From: JABDII01 sp963815325
Lineage (GTDB): Bacteria; Gemmatimonadota; Gemmatimonadetes; Gemmatimonadales; GWC2-71-9
Direction: 5' to 3'
Assembly: GCA_963815325.1 (NCBI GenBank)
Contig: CAWFGG010000009.1
Span: forward strand, 248,001 to 312,000
Length of the DNA: 64,000 nt
Position numbers and translations under genes: made by a program. Positions within the stretch are counted from its first letter, which is position 1, and each line of letters starts with the position of its first letter. Below are positions 33,907-42,752 of this stretch, piece by piece. The notes beneath the pieces were generated by a model. It was not told the DNA's origin and ran no database searches. It saw nothing but the letters and a program-made list of their open reading frames with translations.

Positions 33907-35004
33907 ATGCTCGCGCTGAAGGTTCGATGGTCCGGCGGCGGCTTCAGTCTAGCCGTGCTCCTGAGCCTCGTCAACGCGGCTTGCCTGAATTACCGCCCGA
34001 AGCTCCAGCCCATGCCGGAGAATGCCGGCGCCATCCCCTTGGCAGAGCGCTGGAACGCCAAGACGGGGCGCGGCGCCTCGGGTGCGGTGGCCATGGTGGA
34101 TTCGATCATGTTCGTCGGAGACGCCGATCGCCGGGTGTACGCGATCGACCTCGCCACCGGGGAGACGCGCTGGAGCAAGCGACTCCCTGGATCGGTGTTT
34201 GGGGGCGTCGTCCAATCCGGCGACACGCTCTACGCCGCGACCGACCGGCCGAACAGTCGCGTCGTCGCCCTTCGAGCAGCAGACGGCGCAATCCTGTGGG
34301 AGCATGATGCGGGCAAGCCCAGCGCGCCGATCACGCTCGCGGACGGTCGCATTCTCGTTCCGACGTTCGACGGTCGACTCGTGGGTCTCGACGCCAAGAC
34401 CGGAGTAGAGGTGTGGGAGCGGCGGCTCGGCTCATCGCGCGCGGCGGCCTACCAAAGCGGGATCGACACCACGGTCTTCGCCACGACGGATTCGATCTTT
34501 TGCCTCACCACCGGTGACGGCAAGGTGTTGCACCGCGCCAGCTCGCCGGGGGCCGTGCTGGGTGGCTGGCGCCGCTTTGGCGAGCTCCTCGTTGCCGGCA
34601 CCACAGACTCTCTCCTCATCGGACTCCGCCCGCGCGACCTGGCGGTCGTCTGGCGAGTAGCGCTCGATGCCGCGATCCTGGAACCCCCTGCTGTGCACGG
34701 CGACACCGCATTCGTCGTCAGCCGCAGCGGGACCCTGTACGAGATCGACCTCGGGCCCGCTCCCAGCCCCCGGGCCAGAGTCATGGCGGCGCTTCATTGG
34801 CCGGTTACCGCCCCGCCCGTTCAGTTTCGCCAATGGGTCTTGGTGGGCGGAGCCGACGGGGTCATCCGCGCCATCGGAGCCAACGGCACCGAGGACTGGC
34901 GCCTCGTCATGTGGCAACCCATCCGAATGGCACCGGTGGTACTGGAGGACGGTATCGTGGCGATCGGTGGGATCGGAGATTTCTCTCGCTACCAGCAACA
35001 ATGA
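33907..35004 (+). CDS. PQQ-type beta-propeller protein, BamB-like, probably exported
   Basis: This 365-residue protein has an N-terminal hydrophobic segment (SLAVLLSLVNAACLN) that may be a signal with an imperfect lipobox (Cys27). It then shows repeated PQQ-propeller blades: DLATGETRWSKRLPGSVFGG, RAADGAILWEHDAGKP, DAKTGVEVWERRLGSS, and GANGTEDWRLVMWQP near the end. Such eight-bladed propellers are typical of BamB, the outer membrane assembly lipoprotein, and of PQQ dehydrogenases. No dehydrogenase catalytic residues are evident, so a scaffold role is more likely. It is coupled to the next gene by ATGA. Confidence 0.82.
   Translation: MLALKVRWSGGGFSLAVLLSLVNAACLNYRPKLQPMPENAGAIPLAERWNAKTGRGASGAVAMVDSIMFVGDADRRVYAIDLATGETRWSKRLPGSVFGGVVQSGDTLYAATDRPNSRVVALRAADGAILWEHDAGKPSAPITLADGRILVPTFDGRLVGLDAKTGVEVWERRLGSSRAAAYQSGIDTTVFATTDSIFCLTTGDGKVLHRASSPGAVLGGWRRFGELLVAGTTDSLLIGLRPRDLAVVWRVALDAAILEPPAVHGDTAFVVSRSGTLYEIDLGPAPSPRARVMAALHWPVTAPPVQFRQWVLVGGADGVIRAIGANGTEDWRLVMWQPIRMAPVVLEDGIVAIGGIGDFSRYQQQ
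33946..33974 (-). promoter_or_regulatory. candidate promoter for asnS inside the PQQ-propeller gene
   Basis: On the minus strand TTGACG (33974-33969) and TAGACT (33951-33946) are spaced 17 nt apart, with 5/6 and 4/6 matches. The -10 lies 43 nt before the asnS ATG. This fits the absence of any gap between the two divergent start codons. Confidence 0.45.
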
Positions 35005-35462
35005 ACCGCGCCCTGCCCTTCCTCCTTGCCATGCTCGTCGTCGCCCCGACGTCGGCCGCCGCGCAGGTGTCGCGCCCGCTCGTCAAGTATGGCAAGTGGG
35101 TGGCACTGGCCGCCTCGATCGGGTTCAACATCGCGGCTGCCGATGCCCACAACGACGCCAACCGTTCCTTCGATCGAATCGATGCCCGCTGTGCGACGCC
35201 GAATGCACTCCGATGTGAGCTCGAGCAGTCGGGACGCTATGTGGACCCCGTCACCGAACAGCTGTATCAGGAAACCCTGGCCCTCGACGAGAAGGCCACG
35301 CGCTGGCTCATCGCGGGCGAAGCCGCGTTGCTCGGTGCCACCGCATTGTTCGTCTGGGAGCTGACACGGTCCGTCGACTCGCCGCCGGACAATGAGCCGT
35401 TCGCGCCCGTCGTCCAGCAATTCTCGAACGGGGTCGGGCTGGGGTTCCAGGTCCGGTTCTGA
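35001..35462 (+). CDS. unrecognised small exported protein
   Basis: This 153-residue protein has a signal peptide (ALPFLLAMLVVAPTSAAAQV) and two further hydrophobic stretches, KYGKWVALAASIGFNIAAA and WLIAGEAALLGATALFVWEL, separated by a polar region with two cysteines (DARCATPNALRCELEQS). It ends in a barrel-like Phe (GVGLGFQVRF). I do not recognise the family. The ATG at 35001 overlaps the stop of the propeller gene, so the two are probably made together and may act together in the envelope. Confidence 0.75.
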   Translation: MNRALPFLLAMLVVAPTSAAAQVSRPLVKYGKWVALAASIGFNIAAADAHNDANRSFDRIDARCATPNALRCELEQSGRYVDPVTEQLYQETLALDEKATRWLIAGEAALLGATALFVWELTRSVDSPPDNEPFAPVVQQFSNGVGLGFQVRF

Positions 35463-35473
35463 ATCAACTCAGG

Positions 35474-37543
35474 TCACCCAACCCGAAACAGTTCCATCGC
35501 TTTGGGGTAGCGGGCTACGGCCCGCTCACGCATGGCGCGCCCGGCGGGCTCTTGGAGTTCGGGGTCGGCCGCGATGACCTCGGATGCGAGGGCCCGTGCC
35601 TGGCCAAGCAGCTCGGCATCTTGCGGCAGGCGCGCATGGCGCAGCTCGAATCCACCGCTTTGGCGCGCCCCGATGAGGTCTCCCATGCCCCGCTCGGCCA
35701 GGTCCAACTCGGCCACCGTGAAACCGTCGTTGGTGGCGGCAAACGCCTCGAGCCGTGGGAGGATTCGGTCCTCGACCTGAAGAATGCAGTGACTCTCTGC
35801 CGCGCCGCGCCCCACCCGCCCCCGCAGCTGGTGCAGCTGGGCGAGCCCGAACCGTTCGGGATGCTCCACCAACATGACGGTGGCATTGGGCACGTCGATC
35901 CCGACCTCGATGACGCTGGTGGCAACCAACAAATCGACATTCCCTGCCCGGAAATCGCGCATGACCTGGTCTCGTTCATCAGGCTTCAGCCGACCGTGGA
36001 CCAGGCCGACCCGCAGATCGGGCCAGCGCGCGGCCAGGCGCTGGGCCATGGTCGTCGCGGCGCGAAGGTCGGCGCGTTCCGATTCCTCGATGACCGGGAG
36101 GACCACGTATGCCTGACCGCCCGCCACGCAACACTGCCGGACGAAGTCGAGCACGCGGTTCCGTTCAGCCGGCGTTCGAATCGCGGTGCGGACGTCACCG
36201 CGCCCGGGTGGGCGCTCCCGAAGCGTCGAGATATCGAGATCCCCATAGAGCGTGAGGGCCAGCGAGCGGGGAATCGGGGTGGCGGAGAGCAGCAAGACGT
36301 CCGGGGTGTCGCCCTTGCCGATCAGCGTAGCGCGCTGCTCGACCCCGAAACGGTGTTGCTCGTCGATGACCACGAGCCCTAACCGGTGGAATGACACCGT
36401 GTCCTGGAGCAACGCATGTGTCCCTACGACGATCCGCGAGCGTCCGTCGGCAAGGCGCTCCCGCGAGGCTGCCTTCTCACTCGATGTCTGACGGCCAAGG
36501 ATCAGCTCGGGCGCGATAGCGAGCGGCTCCAAGAGTCGCTCGAGCGTGGCAGCATGCTGTTCCGCCAGGAGCTCGGTCGGCGCCATCATCGCCGCTTGGT
36601 AGTCGTTCTCGACGGCCAGGAGCATGGCGAAGAGCGCGACGATGGTCTTACCGGTCCCGACGTCGCCCATCAACAACCGGTGCATCCGGTCGGGCGCCGT
36701 CATGTCCGCGGTGATTTCGCGAATCGCCTGTCGCTGGTCGGCAGTCAGGCTGAACGGAAGGTGGCTCTTCAACCGCGAAGTGAGCTCACGGCGGATCTCA
36801 AACGCGATTCCACCACGTGCCCGCTTGGCCACGGCGCGTGCCCGGACCAAGGTGAGCTGCAGATCGAACAATTCATCGAACGCAAGCCGACGGCGTCCTT
36901 GCTCGGCCTCGTCGAGCGATCGAGGCCGATGGACCGCCCGCAATGCGTCCGGCAAGGTCGGCAACCCAAGCCGGTGGCGCAGCGGATCGGGCATGTGATC
37001 ATGGCTCAGGGCAAGCAACGCTTCCAGGTGCCGATCGATCAAGCTGCGAATGATCTTGTGGCTCAACCCCTCCGTTGCCGGATACACCGGGAGGATCTTT
37101 CCCGCGTCCGTGCCTTCAGTGTCCTCACCGTCGGCGTCGCCCAAGACCACGAACTCGCGGGGAGCCATCTGTCGCCCATGATAGAACCGCACCGGACCAG
37201 CCACGAGGAGGAGTTGCCCGACTCGGATGCTCCGGTCGAGAAACGCTTGGCCCGGCCAGGCACATTCCAGCACACCGGAGTCGTCGCGGAGCACCGCCCG
37301 AAAGATCCGAAGCCCGCGCCGGGTGGGCTGCACACCCGTGTCGACCACCCGACCAACACAGGCCACGTCGTCGCCCACCCGTGCCTTGGCCAGGGGAGTG
37401 ACCGTCGACGCGTCGACGTATCGATGGGGCAGATGCCACAGCAGATCCCGCGCGGTTCGGATGCCGAGTCGGCTCAAGGACTCGGCCCGGCGGGCACCGA
37501 TGCCCTTGAGGAATTGGACGCTGGTATCGAGCCGGACCGTCAC
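35474..37543 (-). CDS. recG: ATP-dependent DNA helicase RecG
   Basis: RecG reverses stalled replication forks and processes Holliday junctions. The 689-residue product has the wedge/OB domain at residues 60-160 (DVACVGRVVDTGVQPTRRGL), the P-loop LLMGDVGTGKTIVALFAM, the DEQH box LVVIDEQHRFGVEQRATL, LLLSATPIPRSLALTLYGDL and the C-terminal TRG/helicase motifs (VATSVIEVGIDVPNA then LHQLRGRVGRG). It starts at GTG 37543, 6 nt after ftsY, and converges on the plus-strand pair with 11 nt between stops. No T-rich terminator is visible there. Confidence 0.96.
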   Translation of the reverse strand: MTVRLDTSVQFLKGIGARRAESLSRLGIRTARDLLWHLPHRYVDASTVTPLAKARVGDDVACVGRVVDTGVQPTRRGLRIFRAVLRDDSGVLECAWPGQAFLDRSIRVGQLLLVAGPVRFYHGRQMAPREFVVLGDADGEDTEGTDAGKILPVYPATEGLSHKIIRSLIDRHLEALLALSHDHMPDPLRHRLGLPTLPDALRAVHRPRSLDEAEQGRRRLAFDELFDLQLTLVRARAVAKRARGGIAFEIRRELTSRLKSHLPFSLTADQRQAIREITADMTAPDRMHRLLMGDVGTGKTIVALFAMLLAVENDYQAAMMAPTELLAEQHAATLERLLEPLAIAPELILGRQTSSEKAASRERLADGRSRIVVGTHALLQDTVSFHRLGLVVIDEQHRFGVEQRATLIGKGDTPDVLLLSATPIPRSLALTLYGDLDISTLRERPPGRGDVRTAIRTPAERNRVLDFVRQCCVAGGQAYVVLPVIEESERADLRAATTMAQRLAARWPDLRVGLVHGRLKPDERDQVMRDFRAGNVDLLVATSVIEVGIDVPNATVMLVEHPERFGLAQLHQLRGRVGRGAAESHCILQVEDRILPRLEAFAATNDGFTVAELDLAERGMGDLIGARQSGGFELRHARLPQDAELLGQARALASEVIAADPELQEPAGRAMRERAVARYPKAMELFRVG

Positions 37544-37549
37544 GGCCGG

Positions 37550-38479
37550 TCAGGTCTCCGCGAGCAGGAGATCGGCGTAGCGGCCGGGATCGAACGGCTC
37601 CAAGTCGTCCAGTCCCTCGCCCACGCCGATAAAGCGGATCGGGAGGTCCAACTCGCGACGGAGGGCCACGACGGCGCCACCTCGCGCACTGCCATCGAGC
37701 TTGGTCACGATGAGCCCCGTCGGGGCAACCGCATCGCGGAACATCTTTCCTTGCTGGACAGCGTTCTGGCCAACCGTTCCGTCCAACACCAGGAGCGTTT
37801 CGTGTGGCGCTCCCGGCGCCCGGCGCGCCACGACGCGGCTCACCTTACGGAGTTCCTCCATGAGATCGTCCTGGGTGTGGAGCCGCCCCGCGGTGTCGAT
37901 CAGCACCGTGTCCGCGCCGCGGGCCGCCGCCGCGTCCACCGCGTCGAATGCGACTGCGGCCGGGTCACCACCTGGACGGCCGGACACGCAGTCTACGCCC
38001 AGCCGCTCCGCCCATGTTTCCAATTGCTCGATGGCACCGGCACGGTACGTGTCGGCCGCGGCGACGAGCACCCGCCGGCCCTCACCGGCAAGCCGGGCCG
38101 CAAGTTTGGCCAGCGTGGTCGTCTTCCCGACGCCGTTGACACCGACCAGGAGGACGACGGTGACCCCGCCGCCTTCCGCTACCGCAATCTGCCCGGGATT
38201 GGGTGGGCCGGTTAACAAGCCCACTAGCCGCTGCCGGAGCGAGGCCTTGAGGTCGGCCTCCGTCTTGGCCTTCCCTCGCCGCACCTCATCTTCCAGTGCC
38301 TCGGTGAGCTCGACGGTGGCCTGCACTCCGAAGTCCGCCTCGATCAGAATACGTTCGATAGCCTCGAGATCGTCGGCGTTCAAGCGCCGGACCAGGGCAC
38401 CCACATCGGTGAGGGCCAGCCGTTTGATCCGCTGCCAAACGCCACGCTTCTGTGACGCCCCGAGTCGTTTGTCGCTCAT
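37550..38479 (-). CDS. ftsY: signal recognition particle receptor FtsY
   Basis: This SRP-family GTPase docks ribosomes at the membrane. The 309-residue protein has a short N-terminal region instead of the long acidic A domain, then the N domain (LIEADFGVQATVELTEALED) and the G domain: LLVGVNGVGKTTTLAKLAAR (G1), AAADTYRAGAIEQLETWAER, VLIDTAGRLHTQDDLMEEL (G3), VTKLDGSARGG (G4) and IGVGEGLDDLEPFDP. The ATG at 38479 overlaps the upstream stop as ATGA. Confidence 0.96.
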   Translation of the reverse strand: MSDKRLGASQKRGVWQRIKRLALTDVGALVRRLNADDLEAIERILIEADFGVQATVELTEALEDEVRRGKAKTEADLKASLRQRLVGLLTGPPNPGQIAVAEGGGVTVVLLVGVNGVGKTTTLAKLAARLAGEGRRVLVAAADTYRAGAIEQLETWAERLGVDCVSGRPGGDPAAVAFDAVDAAAARGADTVLIDTAGRLHTQDDLMEELRKVSRVVARRAPGAPHETLLVLDGTVGQNAVQQGKMFRDAVAPTGLIVTKLDGSARGGAVVALRRELDLPIRFIGVGEGLDDLEPFDPGRYADLLLAET

Positions 38480-40269
38480 CGGAGCCCCAGCCGGCGCCGG
38501 ACGGTCCACTCGCCGACCAAACCCAAGATGCCCAGGCCGAACAGCCAGAGCGCTTCCCGCGCTGAGGCCCGGCCGGTCTGCCGCGTCACGCCGGCCGCGG
38601 CGCTGGCAAGCGTGGTGGGGCGCACCAGCCATTCAGTGGAATACTCCTCCACCCCGATCACATGCTCGGGACCGCCCGACGCGAAGCGGTAACGATATTC
38701 CCCGGGAGGTAGCCATACCTCCGCCTCGCCGATGCCGTCCCACCTGAGCGTGTCGGTCCTGGCACCGGCGGGCCCGCTCAAGTGAACGGGCAGGGCCGAT
38801 GAGTCCTTCACGGCAGCACGGAACACCACGGGACGGCCGCGCTCCACCACCGCATGCACCACCACGGCTGGGCCGCGCGCCGAATCTGCCCCGCCGAGGA
38901 GCCAGGTGGCGGCAGACGCGACGAAGGATCGGTACCCCTGCTCGCTGCTCCCTCCACGAAAGGCCCAGCGCCAGAAGCCGTCTGCCCCAACCACGAGCCG
39001 TCTCCGCCGGCCGTCGTCGAAGCCCGTGACGATGGTCCGGGACGCTCCGCGCCGCCCCGCTTGGGCAGTCAGCGCGGTCCATCCACCGGTTACCGTATCG
39101 ATCGGCGTCACCTGTGTTGCCGGGGGAAAGGAATCGACGGGGAGCCCAAGGAAGGCTTGAGACACGGGAGAGCCGGGTTCAGGCGTCACGTACCAATCCC
39201 CCTCCAGCGTCGTCACGCCATTCTCGCCGCTTGGCCAGCGCCACACGGCCCTGGTGCCCGGGCCAGGACCCAGACCCTCGTCGCGTCCCTTGAGGATCAG
39301 CAGGTCGGCCCCCAGGGCGGCGCGGCGCACGACCGACTCGGATACCAACCCGAGGTCGTCCATGCCATGCCACGCGCCATCGGTCACGCGGCTGTACCCG
39401 CGAACCGGGAGGTCCGAGACTTCCTTGAGCGTACGGTAAAGGAACTTCGCGTCCCAATCCGGCGGACTGGCCAAGATGACCACGCCCGGGGTCGGGACGA
39501 TCTCGACGTGGTGGAGCCTCATGTCGTTGCGCGACTCGCTGTCCACAACGCCATCGAGTGCGATCGTGATCAGCTGCTCGCCGGCAGGCAGCCGGGTGGT
39601 CGGCGCCCGGAGCTGGACCCGCTTGCGTCCGCCGGGCTCGATGTCAACCGAGGCTCTCGCGAGACGAAGGGATCCGGCCCCCAACACCACGCCGATCCGT
39701 TGGACCTGGCTGGTTGGCGAAGCGAGAACCTCCGCTTCGAGCGTGAGCGTGTCGCCCTGCGTGACCCGCTCCGGCCCGCGAATTCGAACCAGGACTACAT
39801 CGCCCTCGGGCTCCCGGGCCAGCACGTTCACGTGGGCACGGGCGAGGATGTCGGCAGGGATATCCCGCACATCGTCCAACTCGCCGTCGGTATGAACCAC
39901 GATGGACCGGTTGGTGGCAGCGGCGGCGCTGAGGGCGGGGCCGAGCCGCGACGTACCGCGCGCGCTCGAGTCTCGCGCAGGGCGCTGATCGCCGAAGTAC
40001 CACACGTCCGCGACACCGGACAGACTGTCCCGCAGCGCCGTCCACCGTGCCGAGCCGGAGTAGCTCAGCGAGGCGTCGAGCAGTGCGATCGGCGGGCCGG
40101 CCGGCCGGCGTGTGGCGCAGCTCAGGTTGAGGACAAGCACCCCGAGCGCACTCCAGGCGAGCGCCCGGCAGGCCGCGGCAAGCCAGGCTCGACGACCGAT
40201 GCGTTCGAGCCACCAGTAGGTAGCGAAGGCCATCCCCACCGCACCGAGGAGAATCAAGACCAGCGTCAT
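38476..40269 (-). CDS. unrecognised large membrane protein with extracytoplasmic domains
   Basis: This 597-residue protein has two N-terminal transmembrane helices (LVLILLGAVGMAFATYWWLE and AAACRALAWSALGVLVLNL). A long non-cytoplasmic part follows with a von Willebrand/glutamine-amidotransferase-like layout (PIALLDASLSYSG; GVVILASPPDWDAKFLYRTL), a beta-sandwich region near residues 470-540, and a last helix (EALWLFGLGILGLVGEWTV). This layout resembles conserved hypothetical membrane proteins that sit beside BatA/vWA genes in other bacteria. No catalytic triad is apparent. It lies between the M23 peptidase (53-nt gap) and ftsY (ATGA overlap). A cell-envelope role is inference. Confidence 0.7.
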   Translation of the reverse strand: MTLVLILLGAVGMAFATYWWLERIGRRAWLAAACRALAWSALGVLVLNLSCATRRPAGPPIALLDASLSYSGSARWTALRDSLSGVADVWYFGDQRPARDSSARGTSRLGPALSAAAATNRSIVVHTDGELDDVRDIPADILARAHVNVLAREPEGDVVLVRIRGPERVTQGDTLTLEAEVLASPTSQVQRIGVVLGAGSLRLARASVDIEPGGRKRVQLRAPTTRLPAGEQLITIALDGVVDSESRNDMRLHHVEIVPTPGVVILASPPDWDAKFLYRTLKEVSDLPVRGYSRVTDGAWHGMDDLGLVSESVVRRAALGADLLILKGRDEGLGPGPGTRAVWRWPSGENGVTTLEGDWYVTPEPGSPVSQAFLGLPVDSFPPATQVTPIDTVTGGWTALTAQAGRRGASRTIVTGFDDGRRRRLVVGADGFWRWAFRGGSSEQGYRSFVASAATWLLGGADSARGPAVVVHAVVERGRPVVFRAAVKDSSALPVHLSGPAGARTDTLRWDGIGEAEVWLPPGEYRYRFASGGPEHVIGVEEYSTEWLVRPTTLASAAAGVTRQTGRASAREALWLFGLGILGLVGEWTVRRRLGLR

Positions 40270-40323
40270 GGACTTAAGATGGCACGATGAGGAAGGGGAT
40301 GCTTGCGGCTGGCGGCGCCTGCC

Positions 40324-41577
40324 TCACTCGGCGGGGAGAGGCGGATCAGAAACGGCTGGAGCCGACGCGGCAGGATTGATGAGTGCATCCAACCGGTCCC
40401 GCTCGCGCTCGAAGGCGGCCCGATCTTTCTTGGGCACCGGGTCCCCGGTACCGAGATCGGCTCGCCGGTGATCCTTCGCCACACCATTCACACGAAACTC
40501 ATAATGCAGGTGTGGACCGTTGGCCAATCCCGTCGCGCCAACGTATCCGATAACCTGACCCTGGGTGACCCGGGCGCCGGACCGCACCGCAATGCGCTGC
40601 AGGTGCCCGTACCGGGTCGTGATCCCCTTGGCGTGTCGAAGCTCCACCAGGTTGCCATAGGTGCTCACCCGGCCGGCACGGAGGACGACACCATCAGCCG
40701 TGGCGCGTACCGGCGTGCCACGCCCAGCCGCGTAGTCGGTTCCGGCGTGCGTCCGGATCCGGCCGAGGATCGGGTGCCGCCTGGCCGAGCTGAACCGTGA
40801 TGAGATCCGCCGGAACTCGAGCGGAGCCCGCAGAAATGCGCGGCGCAAGGAGCGCCCCTGGTCATCGAAATAGCCGGTGGTACCATCCTCGGCTTCGAAC
40901 CGGTACGCCGGCAGACGCTTTCCCGTGAGCGTGAGGTCGGCCGCGAGGATCCGCCCCAACCGCACTTCTCCTTCCTCCGACAGGCGCCGCTCCATCAGCA
41001 CACGGAAGTAATCTCCAGGCCGGATGTCGCGCGTGAAGTCAACGGTCCAGTCGTAAATCTCCGCGAGGTTACCGGCCATGCGGATCCGCTCGCCCGATCC
41101 GAGCACGTCCTCCGGCACGTTCGCGTCCAAGGCCAAGTACAGGGCGTCACCGATGGGCCCTTCGACTCGGACGGTTTCCGAGGACCACATGATCGGTTCA
41201 CTGCGGGACCGCCATTCCGCGCCCATTCGCTCATAATGGAGCCGCTCCTCCGGGCCGCGGCGGACTGAAATGCGGGAAGGGGCCGAGTCGGTAACCAGCC
41301 GCCGAAACGAGAACACCAGTCCCGCGCGGGCGCGCCGCGGATCGAGCGTGCTATCCGGGTTGAACGCGCCGAAATCGAAATTCACTACTCCGTGCCGGGC
41401 AAACAGTTCGGAGAGTGTCTCGCCGGATTGCAGGGTATCGACCGTTTCCCGATAGGCCTCGCGGACCAGGATGGGGGGGGCCACGACCGGTTTGCTCGAG
41501 AGCCAGGAGCCCGACACCACCGCGACAGCCGAGGCGCCGAGCACCGCCAACCCGAGGAACGCGGCCCGAGCGTACAT
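40324..41577 (-). CDS. M23-family (LytM) peptidoglycan metallopeptidase
   Basis: This 417-residue exported protein has an N-terminal helix (AFLGLAVLGASAVAVVSGSW), a LysM/OapA-like region (QSGETLSELFARHGVVN), a middle domain, and the catalytic LytM domain from about residue 270: GRIRTHAGTDYAAGRGTPVR (zinc His and Asp) and GLANGPHLHYEFRVNG (HxH). Metal ligands are complete, so it is a candidate active endopeptidase on peptide crosslinks. Its ATG overlaps the ftsZ stop as TGATG, so it is made with FtsZ. It could act in septum splitting. Confidence 0.92.
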   Translation of the reverse strand: MYARAAFLGLAVLGASAVAVVSGSWLSSKPVVAPPILVREAYRETVDTLQSGETLSELFARHGVVNFDFGAFNPDSTLDPRRARAGLVFSFRRLVTDSAPSRISVRRGPEERLHYERMGAEWRSRSEPIMWSSETVRVEGPIGDALYLALDANVPEDVLGSGERIRMAGNLAEIYDWTVDFTRDIRPGDYFRVLMERRLSEEGEVRLGRILAADLTLTGKRLPAYRFEAEDGTTGYFDDQGRSLRRAFLRAPLEFRRISSRFSSARRHPILGRIRTHAGTDYAAGRGTPVRATADGVVLRAGRVSTYGNLVELRHAKGITTRYGHLQRIAVRSGARVTQGQVIGYVGATGLANGPHLHYEFRVNGVAKDHRRADLGTGDPVPKKDRAAFERERDRLDALINPAASAPAVSDPPLPAE

Positions 41578-42731
41578 CAGTCCATTTGACGGCGGATGAA
41601 GGTTGGAATCTCCATCTCCGAGATTTCACCTCCGGCCGGGTCGGCGGCGGGTCGTTTGGGCTCGACCTTGCCGGGAGTCGGCAGCGGGACCACCGGGGTC
41701 GCATGCCGTCGTGGGGTCGGGAAGCTCAGCACGGCACCGCCCACTTGGCGGCTGACCGGGTCGCCGGTCACGGCCTTGTCGAAGCCGGTGGCGATGACGG
41801 TGACTCGGATTTCGCCCTGCATTGCGGGGTCGGTGGTCGCCCCGAAGATGATCTCGGCCTCGTCGCCGGCCGCATCGTGAATGATCTCGCTGATTTGCGT
41901 CGCCTCGCCCAGGGTCAGGTCCTCGCCTCCCATGATGTTGATGAGCACGCCGGTCGCACCGGCGATGGAGACGTTGTCGAGGAGCGGGCTCGAAATGGAC
42001 TGTTGAGCAGCTTCCATCGCGCGGTTCTCACCGCGGCCGATCCCCGTTCCCATGAGCGCCGCACCGCCGTTCTGCATGATCGTCCGTACGTCCGCAAAGT
42101 CGACGTTGATGATGCCGGTGGACGTGATCAGGCTGGCGATCCCTTGCGTCGCGTGGAGCAGGACTTCGTCGGCCTTCTTCAAGGCGTCCTGGAACGGAAT
42201 CCCCTTCCCGACCACGGCGAGGAGCCGTTCGTTGGGCACCACGATCATGGTGTCGACGTGCCTCCGCATTTCCGCGATGCCGGTTTCGGCCTGACGCATC
42301 CGCTTCCGGCCCTCGAACAGGAACGGCTTGGTCACGATGCCGACGGTGAGCGCGCCCACGTCACGGGCCAACTGGGACACGATCGGGGCGGCCCCGGTGC
42401 CGGTGCCGCCGCCCATGCCGCAGGTCACGAACACCAGGTCGGATTCCTGGACGGTCTGGAGGACTTCGTCCTTGTTTTCCTCGATAGCCTGGCGTCCGAT
42501 CTCCGGCCGAGCGCCTGCGCCGAGGCCCCGCGTCAGCTTCTTGCCGATCTGCACCTTGAGATCGGACTTCGAGGCCTGAAGGGCCTGCGCATCCGTGTTG
42601 ACCGAGATGAACTGGACGCCAGCCAGCTGTTCCTCGATCATCCGGTTCACCGCATTACCACCACCACCGCCGACTCCGACGACTTTCATCCGCGCCCGCT
42701 GCGCGACGCTCTCTTCCAGCTCGAAAATCAT
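41577..42731 (-). CDS. ftsZ: cell division protein FtsZ
   Basis: This tubulin-like GTPase of 384 residues shows KVVGVGGGGGNAVNRMIEEQ, the tubulin signature GGGTGTGAAPI, the T7 loop region (NVDFADVRTIMQNGG) and the C-terminal conserved peptide EMEIPTFIRRQMD, which binds FtsA or ZipA. The linker between residue 315 and the peptide is Pro-rich. It lies 21 nt after ftsA and directly before the M23 peptidase. Confidence 0.98.
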   Translation of the reverse strand: MIFELEESVAQRARMKVVGVGGGGGNAVNRMIEEQLAGVQFISVNTDAQALQASKSDLKVQIGKKLTRGLGAGARPEIGRQAIEENKDEVLQTVQESDLVFVTCGMGGGTGTGAAPIVSQLARDVGALTVGIVTKPFLFEGRKRMRQAETGIAEMRRHVDTMIVVPNERLLAVVGKGIPFQDALKKADEVLLHATQGIASLITSTGIINVDFADVRTIMQNGGAALMGTGIGRGENRAMEAAQQSISSPLLDNVSIAGATGVLINIMGGEDLTLGEATQISEIIHDAAGDEAEIIFGATTDPAMQGEIRVTVIATGFDKAVTGDPVSRQVGGAVLSFPTPRRHATPVVPLPTPGKVEPKRPAADPAGGEISEMEIPTFIRRQMD

Positions 42732-42752
42732 GGTTAGCCTCTCACGCCCGCA

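Noticed and set aside
36416..38215. A 599-codon open frame on the plus strand
   Set aside because: It is antisense to recG and ftsY, both of which are certain; no recognisable domain.
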